64,000 nt of DNA from CAZHNW01 sp942491575. Its GTDB lineage: Bacteria; Spirochaetota; UBA4802; UBA5550. A program made the position numbers and the translations under genes. Shown here in pieces: positions 44,418 through 52,600 of this stretch. Location: positions 1,674,001 to 1,738,000 of the forward strand of contig CALOBT010000031.1 of NCBI GenBank assembly GCA_942491575.1. The letters are read 5' to 3'. The notes under the pieces were generated by a model. That model searched no databases. It was given only the letters and a program-made list of their open reading frames with translations, and was not told the origin of the DNA. The stretch's first letter is position 1, and every line of letters begins with the position of its first letter.

Positions 44418-47141
44418 TTAGTTCCTCTTTGCGCGTCCGCTGTTCTGGATATCACACTGGAACTTGGGCCATGGAGACTGGGAATTGAGTCCATCCTCGC
44501 CCTCTACTCTCAGAGCATGAAGGTTTCCCCTGTCATTAGCCACGTATACTATGTTCTTGTAGATGGTTATACTGCCGGTGATACCCCTGCCTGCATGGTA
44601 TTTCCACTTTACAGTACCATCAGCGTTAAAGGCATAGAGGTACCCGTCATCACAGCCAATGTATATGGTACCGCTTGAACCGATTGCAGCAGTAGAGAAA
44701 ACACGCTTCTTGTTCATGTCATATCTCCACCTCAGTTCACCTGCTGGTGTAAGGCTGTAGAAATATCCAAGATCTTTATTATACCCGGTGTTATCATCAT
44801 AACCTGCTGTTCCGAAGTAAATATTTCCATCTTTATCTATTACTGGGCTTGCAAGGATGTGCCCAACTGTATTAAAAGTCCAAACCACCTTTTTATCTGC
44901 TACATTGGGATCAATGCAATAGAACTCGCTGTCACCATAGTAATCATCATCAGTGCCAACATATATGCGACCATCCTTTCCTATTGCCGGAGTAGACTGG
45001 ACCATCTTATTTAACGATATCTTCCACTTCTCGGAACCGTCGGTATTAAAAGCATAGAAGTAATAACCAGCTGCAGTGTAAATAGTTCCGTCAGTACCAA
45101 CAACAGGGCCTGCATCGCTGCAACGGGATTGGTCTAAAACCTTTTGACTTGAACTGTCTTTAATGACATAGAGATCTTCTCTGTCGTGGCCATAAATGGT
45201 TCCGTCTAGGCCAAGGGCTGGTGATGAGCCGAACTGAGGTACTGCGATCTCGTTCACTACCTTGAAAGAATCTTCGAAAAGTAGTTCCCTGAAATAGTTG
45301 TCCTCTGTGCTTATATATATTTCGCCGGTATCACCAAGGGTGGGGCAAACGCGCACGTCTTCATCTATGTAAAACTTATGGTTCGTTTTGAGTTCGTCAT
45401 CCAGCCTGTAAAGATAGGTTCCGTCAACTGTACCATCATAATAGTTTGCAATGTGGTACAGTATTCCACCAGGTGCAATTGCAGGGAAGAGGTTATAGAT
45501 ACTTGAACCCTCGTGGCCAGTATCAAAGGTATTCACCAGGGATACTCCCACGTCTTTAATAGTACAAAGTGTCGTGTTCATCGCTTTCGAAATCATAACC
45601 TGGGCGGAACCGAGAAGCACTACCTTGAATTTCTTGTCTCCCTCGGCAGCTATGAAATCGCCAATGGTATTAAACTGAATAGTACAGCCCTGCTCTCCTT
45701 CGGCAATGGTGAGGATACCGCTAGCAGCGCCGGTATAATCTTTATTCAGCTTTGCACGCTCTTGTTGTACTTCAACATCCAACACCTTCCACTGTATTGA
45801 TACGGTTTTACCAGCAGGTACGGGTTCAGAAAGGGCAACCTCCACGTTAATGGGCTGGTTCGTGCCATGTCCGCCTTCGCTAACCGTTACAAGTGCATTT
45901 TTAACAGAAGCGGTAATGCCGCCAATATCGCTGACATCATCGTTCTCAATTATGCCTGTTGCAATATCCTGTCCTGCTACAGGTCGCGCATTAACGATAT
46001 CTTCAAGCTTAAGAATTACTGTTTCATCACTTTCTACATAATCATCACCAAAAACCTCAACAGGAAGGAACCCGCCGCTGGTATAGCCTGCCTGGTTTAT
46101 GGTGATACTCCTAACATGTCTCCTGCTGTCTATCCAGTCGAAGTCTCTTGTTTCGCCTCTCTTCTCTGCTGTACCGAGGTAGTCCCAGTGTACCTTTATA
46201 AAATCTCCTTCTTTCAGCGCAGGTTCTATGTTGATAGGATAGCGCAATTTCACCGTTTCACCCTTCTTTCCTTCTTTTACCTTAACAGCATCGCCTATCT
46301 TTATGGTGTAAGGTGCTTCGTCATCATCTTCAATGGTTACAACGCCTTCAGCTTTTACTACTGTTGCGTTAACAGCATCGTTAAGAACCACCTTAAAGGT
46401 CTCTGTATGTTCGCAGTAACTGTCTTTATGCACTTCTACTATAGCATATTTAGTAAGAGATTCTCCCTTCTTAAAGCTGATAACCTGGTCAAAGGCCCTG
46501 TTGGCAGTATCATATCCCATTACAGAATCATCCCCAATTGAGTTCCACTTTACAGTAACCTCAATACCCTCTTCAGGTTCCTGAGAAAGGGTTACTGGCA
46601 CCTTAACCTCTGTCCAATCATCAGTATAATCACCAGGTGTTACGTCGGTTCCCTCAACAACAGTTACATCACCAGCAGAAAGTGTCATTCCCCCTGGAAT
46701 TAAACCACCTATTGATTTGGGCGTTGCTGAAGCAGAGAGGCTGAATGGGCTGGTGCCCTTGCTGTTAACTGATTTTACCCAGAAGTAATACTTTTTTTTA
46801 TTCTCAAGGCCCTTTACCAGGCACTTTGTATCAGTGTTGTTATCATCGCCCTTGTACTCTTTCGCCTTTGAGCTATTCTCTTCAGTATGGTACCACAGCG
46901 TGTAGCTCTCGGCCCTGAGGCCAGCCGACCAGCTGAGGGTAACTGCCGCATCTCCTGCTGTAGCATGAAGCCGTGCCGGTGCCGAAGGAGCGGTTTTCTC
47001 GTTTATGATCTCCACAGGTTTATCCCCTGTACCAGGATCAAGGCTACCTGGTGAGCTGCTATCACCACCGCATGCAACAATAACAAAGTGTATTGATATC
47101 GTAAGTGCGAATAATACGATTTTTTTGTAAAGATGTCTCAT
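44418..47141 (-). CDS. Large lipoprotein: Fn3, Calx-beta and PQQ-like propeller domains
   Basis: 907 residues from MRHLYKK, set by GGAGG 6 nt upstream. Lipobox HFVIVAC-G. Domains: fibronectin III (~50-145: PSAPARLHATAGDAAVTLSW, LENKKKYYFWVKSVNSKG); three Calx-beta-like domains (~150-530) with acidic Ca-binding turns (VEGTDVTPGDY, CEHTETFKVVLNDAV, ESDETVILKLEDIVNA); then a PQQ/Pyrrolo-quinoline-type beta-propeller (~540-905) with repeats such as AIGKDGRIYVGTDDDYY, DKDGNIYFGTAGYD and IGSSGTIYIGCDDGYLYAFN. Likely surface-exposed and Ca-stabilised, in adhesion or sensing. Monocistronic with its own terminator. Confidence 0.85.
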   Translation of the reverse strand: MRHLYKKIVLFALTISIHFVIVACGGDSSSPGSLDPGTGDKPVEIINEKTAPSAPARLHATAGDAAVTLSWSAGLRAESYTLWYHTEENSSKAKEYKGDDNNTDTKCLVKGLENKKKYYFWVKSVNSKGTSPFSLSASATPKSIGGLIPGGMTLSAGDVTVVEGTDVTPGDYTDDWTEVKVPVTLSQEPEEGIEVTVKWNSIGDDSVMGYDTANRAFDQVISFKKGESLTKYAIVEVHKDSYCEHTETFKVVLNDAVNATVVKAEGVVTIEDDDEAPYTIKIGDAVKVKEGKKGETVKLRYPINIEPALKEGDFIKVHWDYLGTAEKRGETRDFDWIDSRRHVRSITINQAGYTSGGFLPVEVFGDDYVESDETVILKLEDIVNARPVAGQDIATGIIENDDVSDIGGITASVKNALVTVSEGGHGTNQPINVEVALSEPVPAGKTVSIQWKVLDVEVQQERAKLNKDYTGAASGILTIAEGEQGCTIQFNTIGDFIAAEGDKKFKVVLLGSAQVMISKAMNTTLCTIKDVGVSLVNTFDTGHEGSSIYNLFPAIAPGGILYHIANYYDGTVDGTYLYRLDDELKTNHKFYIDEDVRVCPTLGDTGEIYISTEDNYFRELLFEDSFKVVNEIAVPQFGSSPALGLDGTIYGHDREDLYVIKDSSSQKVLDQSRCSDAGPVVGTDGTIYTAAGYYFYAFNTDGSEKWKISLNKMVQSTPAIGKDGRIYVGTDDDYYGDSEFYCIDPNVADKKVVWTFNTVGHILASPVIDKDGNIYFGTAGYDDNTGYNKDLGYFYSLTPAGELRWRYDMNKKRVFSTAAIGSSGTIYIGCDDGYLYAFNADGTVKWKYHAGRGITGSITIYKNIVYVANDRGNLHALRVEGEDGLNSQSPWPKFQCDIQNSGRAKRN

Positions 47142-47364
47142 CCTTACCTCCATGATTTTTACTAGAATAGACCCGGATTTTTTTGTTCTGAATTCAAGCT
47201 TTTTTATTGATTGAAATATATAGTAATAGAAATCCCGCCGCTTTACAGATAAGCTTTTTTACTGTTGCCTTTGAGCTTTTCATCTTCTCTGAAAAATATT
47301 TTTGGTGTTATTACCACATAATTATTTGTTTAATAGATATGTTCTTTTTTTTATTATTATTTTA

Positions 47365-47440
47365 AGAGGGAAAAAGTTCTGAGAAGGCTAAATTCACATT
47401 ATTTCAGGAATGCACCCTGACGGATTGATTTTTTCCACGG
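47365..47440 (+). repeat. IS right-end remnant (copy N)
   Basis: Homologous to the last ~75 bp of the IS: AAAAAGTTCTGAGAAGGCTA, CACATTATTTCAGGAATGCA, CTGACGGATTGATTTTTTCC, ending in ACGG. It encodes only a broken transposase tail. The rest of the gap between the lipoprotein gene start and the Cys-rich pseudogene (47142-47477) holds nothing recognised. Confidence 0.65.
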
Positions 47441-47477
47441 CACAGGTTTTTTTGTACTGTCTCATACCTAATCACTA

Positions 47478-47960
47478 TTATTTAAAATTATAATACTCAT
47501 TCGTTTTTCCGCACTGCTGGCATTTCTCTCAATGTGCGCAAAGTATTGTCCCACATTGCTTACATTTCCATTTTTCATTCTCTCCTTCTATAAACGCTTC
47601 ACTTCCATGTTTTTTGATGTTTTGAATAGGACTTTCTCCATATCGTTGACTATACCGTTTATCAAGATTTATTATACGCTTACAAGGAAAACTACCACAT
47701 TCAGAGCATAGCATTTTTTCATCACCTTTCTTCTCAAGACACTCTTTAATATGACATACGGTACAGTGATAAGGTTTATTCCCAATGAAATTGTATCCAA
47801 CACATTTGTTCCTCTGTCGTTGATAGCCAATACAAAGATCGCAGAGCACCAACCCCACAAGGGGCAATACTTGAAACATTCATATTGTTTTTCCTTTTTT
47901 GCTTTCAATGCAGGTCAATTGCATTTTGTCCTCAGAAATGTCATAAAAAGCTGCCATCAT
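47478..47960 (-). pseudogene. DUF3795-like Cys-rich protein, broken
   Basis: AGGAGG precedes an ATG at 47960 (MMAAFYDISEDKMQLTCIES), but the frame stops at a TGA. The parallel frame supplies KEKQYECFKYCPL, and the first frame resumes with GLVLCDLCIGYQRQRNKCVG. This implies compensating shifts near the A6/A5 runs (~47900) and near 47860. The core reads YHCTVCHIKECLEKKGDEKM, LCSECGSFPCKRI and EKWKCKQCGTILCAH. A TGA (47529) is then followed in frame by EKCQQCGKTNEYYNFK and a stop. About 11 Cys in paired CxxC motifs suggest a metal-binding protein. A MerR-type promoter lies just upstream. Confidence 0.6.
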
Positions 47961-47982
47961 AATATTTCCTCCTGATGAGAAG

Positions 47983-48014
47983 AGGATAAACCCTCCCCTA
48001 TAGGGGAGAGTCCA
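47983..48014 (-). promoter_or_regulatory. MerR-family metal-responsive promoter/operator
   Basis: On the minus strand: -35 TGGACT (48009-48014), a 20-bp spacer containing the perfect palindrome CTCCCCTATAGGGGAG, then -10 TATCCT (47983-47988). The over-long spacer with a dyad between the boxes is the hallmark of MerR/ZntR/CueR promoters (zntA of E. coli also has 20 bp and TATCCT). It reads into the Cys-rich gene, whose ribosome binding site follows about 10 bp after -10. No merR-type gene is in the window. Confidence 0.8.
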
Positions 48015-48078
48015 CCGAAAGAAATGTTTATTCAATCGATATTTGATATTTTGGTAAATTACGGCAGCACGAGCTCGT

Positions 48079-48475
48079 CCCGTGAAAAAACTCCATCTGC
48101 ATTGGAAATAAATTGTCTAAAGATTATATCCTCGTAGATTTTACCAATTTTTGGAGGATATATGCTGAAACTTCTCTCATCCATCCTGAAAATCCTGTTT
48201 TACCTCATCAGAACAAACATTTTTATTCAATTTATTCAAGGGGCTCGTTTCGCCTACGGAAGGCATGAAGCTACTTGAGCCCTTGATAAATCTATTTAGT
48301 GGTATCACCATAACCGATTCATATTACCGGCATGTGTAACATCTGCTGTTTCAAACAGATAAAAATACCTACAGCGGCCCCCAATAAGAGATATCTTTTA
48401 ATGTTCTTAATAAAAAGATGTTGAAGAATATTTTATCAGTGTATATTGAATATTATTATAATTCATCAATATGAT
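48079..48475 (+). repeat. MITE/IS remnant (copy O)
   Basis: Left end CCGTGAAAAAACTCCATCTG, palindrome TTATATCCTCGTAGA...GGAGGATATATGC, transposase start MLKLLSSILKILFYLIRTN, and a shortened 3' module (GGGGCTCGTTTCGCCTACGG). Further on (48404-48475) are transposase codons LNKKMLKNILSVYIEYYYNS, so the remnant extends to about there. Confidence 0.65.
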
Positions 48476-48478
48476 ATT

Positions 48479-48670
48479 AATTTTTCATTAATTGGATTAA
48501 TGAAAAATTTGAACTTCATAGCACCAGTGCAGACTCAATGAAAATTGATTGATACATGAAAAAATTATAAGGGAACCTCGATAAATTAACATTTGGACGT
48601 TCCCTTGTGGCTACAACACCTGATAAAATCAGGAGTTTTTAGATTGATATTTATGAAACTCCTAATTTTT
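48479..48670 (+). promoter_or_regulatory. Three consecutive hairpins upstream of the PPTase gene
   Basis: (i) 48479-48509: AATTTTTCATTAAT/ATTAATGAAAAATT, perfect 14 bp with a 3-nt loop. (ii) 48569-48576 AAGGGAAC with 48599-48606 GTTCCCTT. (iii) 48631-48638 AGGAGTTT with 48656-48663 AAACTCCT followed by AATTTTT, terminator-like. The AGGGAACCTCGATAAA of (ii) resembles the ends of some IS5-type elements. Either IS scars or a leader control region. Confidence 0.4.
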
Positions 48671-48693
48671 AGAGGTAGCCATAAGATAAAATA

Positions 48694-49440
48694 ATGGAAC
48701 CAGGTATGAATGACAGTATACATAGTGGCATCTTCCATCTTGAGAAAATTACCAATGACATTAGTCTTTGTTTTTTATGTATTCCTGACTTTATTGATTA
48801 TTTTTTTCCACAGATTGACCGTGAAACCTATCGAACCCGGCCGAACATGTGGATATCCCGGGAAGAATGTGATATAGACTTCCTTAACAATGGAGAACTG
48901 GAGCGGTGTAACGGTTTCAAGAGTCTCAAGAAACAGGTGGAATGGATGAGTGGGCGTATGGCGGTGAAAAAAGTGATTACCAGTTTGCCCGGTATATCCT
49001 CACATGCTGGAGATATTACCATATCCTATATGAAAAGCGGTGCTCCCTATGTTGAAGGTTTTGAAGATATAAACATATCTGTGTCTCATTCCAATGATCT
49101 TGCCTGTGTAGCCCTGTCGGAAAAAAGCGATAGCAATGTTGGTGTTGATATCGAAATGATTACGCCTGCGGATCTTACCGATGTGATGGCCGTTGCATTT
49201 TCTGACAGAGAGAGGGCTCATCTGGTCGACAGTTCCAATGAGGACATTTTTCAATCTTTCACAGTCAAAGAAGCATATCTGAAATATATAAGGCGGGGAT
49301 TTAGCAGGAATCCTGCGCAGGTTGAGTATTTTGGAAGCCTCATATATTATAATAATGAACCTGTGGAGAACATTGCCATTATTAACAGAAAGGTTTTCCA
49401 TGACTATAGTATGACACTCATTTACGGTAGGGGTAAATAA
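48694..49440 (+). CDS. 4'-phosphopantetheinyl transferase (Sfp-type)
   Basis: 248 residues. The Sfp-family motifs are MSGRMAVKKVI, the Mg-binding VGVDIEMI (Asp152, Glu154), HSNDLACVAL and the catalytic FTVKEAYLKYIRRG (Lys192-Glu193). It transfers phosphopantetheine from CoA to carrier proteins. It lies 189 bp upstream of the giant synthase on the same strand, so the synthase ACPs are the obvious client. The start is uncertain: ATG 48694 or 48706, neither with a strong ribosome binding site, suggesting weak translation. Confidence 0.9.
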   Translation: MEPGMNDSIHSGIFHLEKITNDISLCFLCIPDFIDYFFPQIDRETYRTRPNMWISREECDIDFLNNGELERCNGFKSLKKQVEWMSGRMAVKKVITSLPGISSHAGDITISYMKSGAPYVEGFEDINISVSHSNDLACVALSEKSDSNVGVDIEMITPADLTDVMAVAFSDRERAHLVDSSNEDIFQSFTVKEAYLKYIRRGFSRNPAQVEYFGSLIYYNNEPVENIAIINRKVFHDYSMTLIYGRGK

Positions 49441-49496
49441 TCCACTGATTCTGATTTGCCTGAATTTTCTCTCCTTTGTGACATAAATCTCTACAT

Positions 49497-49617
49497 TTGT
49501 TGACGTAATGTATACAAAATCAAGGTAATGTCAATAAAAAGTAATTTTTTTGTTGACACGTTATCTTACACATGGTTGCTGATTATCTTCTAAATTACGG
49601 ACGGACAAGTCGGTCCG
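49497..49617 (+). promoter_or_regulatory. Regulatory region of the synthase gene: direct repeats and a dyad over the leader
   Basis: Two related stretches, TTGTTGACGTAATGTATACA (from 49498) and TTGTTGACACGTTATCTTAC (from 49550), lie about 51 bp apart and suggest tandem activator or repressor sites. Downstream, CGGAC (49602-49606) and GTCCG (49613-49617) form a dyad with a 6-nt spacer, like a TetR-type half-site pair, abutting the GGGGAG ribosome binding site (49617-49622). No well-spaced sigma-70 -10 was found. Confidence 0.4.
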
Positions 49618-49629
49618 GGGAGAGATGCA

Positions 49630-52600
49630 ATGATTAAAAGAATTATCAGCACACCATTACCCTGTATTATTTATAACCCGCCTAAAATTGTAGATGAATA
49701 CTATATGCGGGAATGCCACAAGGCAGGGGCTCTGCCCATCATAGATACAGAATTCCTGCACAGTGATTTTATCATGGAAATATTGCAGAAGTATTCCCGT
49801 GAAGAAATTCTCTTTGGAGTGAGACTTTCTTCACGGGATATTGAACTCATTTCGTTTATAAATAATGAAAATATTCACAATCTTGATTGTATAATTCTCA
49901 GCTACAATGATCCCAAAGATCTTTCTCTTGTGACTGATTTAAATTCAGACTGCAAGGTTATTGTGGAAGTCACAGATATTGAAATTTTAGAAGAGCTGAA
50001 AAAACTGGCACCCCATGCTCTCATTGTGAAGGGGAATGAAGCACCTGGAAAGGTATCTCGGTATACCTCACTGGTGCTTCTCCAGTGGTATCTTGAAAAC
50101 AGCACATTCCCGGTTTTTGTTCATGGAGGGGTTGGACTCTACACTTCAGCAGGTATATTTGCCGCCGGTGCTGCTGGTATCGTGATGGATAACCAGCTAT
50201 ATCTGACGGAGGAAGCCCCTATATCTAAAAATTTCAGGGAAGTTCTGGGGCGGCTTGAGGATAACGATTCAGTTGTTCTGGGGAAGAATCTCAACAGACA
50301 GTATCGTTTCTTTTCCAAGCTGGGTACCGGAATCATAAAGAAGCTAAAAACTGAAGAGAGCATGCTTTTAAAAAACGTTGATGGGGATGAGAAACTCTAC
50401 AGCGCTATAAAAAATAACTTTGTGGCATTAAATGATCCATCAGCGGATCCGGTGCAGAGTCTTTTCTACCTAGGACAGGATGCGGTGTTCGCCCGTCATA
50501 TGGTACGGAAGTCTGCAAAACTGCGGGATGTCCTGCATGGTTTGTTCAAACAAATAGGAAAGATGCTAAGCGAAATTGATGAGCACGATCCCCTCAGGAA
50601 AGATTCCCGCCTTGCAAGGGAGCATGGTACAACCTATCCCATCGTTCAGGGGCCCATGGCCAACATCAGTGATAATACCGGTTTTGCAAAGGAGGTTTTG
50701 AGTGGCGGGGCACTGCCATTTTTTGCCATGGGCAACCTTCCTGGGGAGATGGGGGATTCAATGCTTACTTCAGCCAATGAGGAAGTAAAGAAGTATGGTG
50801 TAGGTCTCATTGGACTCGAAGCATTTAATCCAAATGTTGAAAAGCATCTGGAAGTAGTAAAAAGACAGAAGGTACCCTTTGCCCTTTTTGCTGCGGGTAT
50901 CCCCTCACGGGTGAGGGAGCTTGAGGAGGAGGGGACCCGAACATATCTTCATACACCATCGATGCAGATGCTGGAAAATGCCATGCAGAATGATTGCCGA
51001 AGATTTATTTTTGAGGGGACAGAGGCGGGAGGCCATGTCGGAAGTCTCACCAGCCTGGTTCTATGGGAACTGGCAATGGTAAAGCTTTCGGATCTTGGCG
51101 ATGAGGAATTGAAAACAATCTCAGTTCTTTTTGCCGGGGGGATAGGTACTTCCAGGGCCTCCTGGTTCGTGTCAGGTATTGCCTCGGAGCTGGCACGGCG
51201 TGGTGCTGCCGTGGGGATTCAGGTGGGTACACCGTATCTTTTCAGCAAAGAAATCGTCGAGACCGGTGCTTTGCAAAAACTTTACCAGGAACTTGTGTGC
51301 CGCGGTAAAGAAACAATGGTTATGGGAGAAACTGTGGGACTTTATTCAAGAAGTCTCCCCTCCCACTTTTCAAAAAAAATAATCGAGAATGAGCACCAGC
51401 GAATCAGAGAAGGGATACCGTTGAAGGAGCGGAAAGAGGCCTTTGAACTGGACAATGCCGGTTCCCTGCTCATAGGCGCAAAGGGATTCAGACCTGTATT
51501 AAATGAGAACAATGAAGTTAAATTAGCCAGGTTTAACGATGACCAGCAGCTGGAGATGGGCAACTTCATGGCGGGAGACTGCATAACCTGTAATGAATCT
51601 ACCGTAAGTATTGGGGACATCCATGATTCATTTGTAAATTTTAAATCAGGTCTATTCAGGAACCTCAATGCACTGGAAATTTTTTCCGGTGAGAAAAACC
51701 GTATACAGGATGAAATCGCCATTGTCGGTATGGGCTGCATTATGCCTGATGCAGAAAGTCCAGGGGAATTGTGGCAGAACATTATCGGGAAGAAATATTC
51801 CATAGGTGATATTCCTTCCAATAGATTTGATGAGAAGCTTTATTACAGTAAAGATAGAAAGGCAGAAGGAAAGAGTTATACTAAACTGGCCGGTGTTGTC
51901 AGGAATTTTGCCTTTGACCATGAACGATATGGGTATAGTGCCGAAGAGGCTGAAGGGATGTCACGGAGCCAGAAAATGATCCTCGAGGCTGCCTTCAGGG
52001 CCATTGAGGATGCCGGATACGGAGACAGTAAGGGGATCCCCGGTGATAGATCCGCTGTCATTATCGGCACCTGCCTGTCCAGCGAATTGAACAATGATCT
52101 TCATCTGAAATATCATTATCCTGAGATACGCTACTATCTTGATCAGATAGATGAATTCGTGTCGATGGACGAAAAATCGAAGGAACAATTTCTTGAGGGA
52201 TTAAAAAGGGGGCTGGCCCAGGGACACAGCAGGGAATTTCCCGATGGTGCAATGAATCATATCGAAGCTTCCCGGATTGCAAAACATCTGGGCATTGAAG
52301 GCGTCAGTTATACCATCGATGCGGCGTGCGCTACATCCCTGGCCGCAGTTGACGCTGCCATGAAGGAACTTCTTTCCGGCAGCTATGATGTGATAATTAC
52401 AGGCGGAATCAATACGAACCTGGCTCCGGAATCATTTGTGGGCTTTGCAAAAATGGGAGCGCTTTCAGCTGAGGGATCCTTCCCCTTTGATGAGCGAAGC
52501 GGCGGCTTTATTCTCGGCGAAGGAGCCGGAGTGTTTGTACTCAAAAGAATGAAAGATGCACTCCGGGATGGAGATGAAATTCATGCTGTTATAAAAAATA

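Noticed and set aside
47529..47531. TGA near the end of the Cys-rich gene as selenocysteine
   Set aside because: No stable hairpin 3' of it; CGA to TGA fits family sequences better.
49553..49586. TTGACA as a sigma-70 -35 box for the synthase
   Set aside because: The nearest -10-like hexamer (GATTAT) would need a 22-bp spacer; listed only as part of a repeat.
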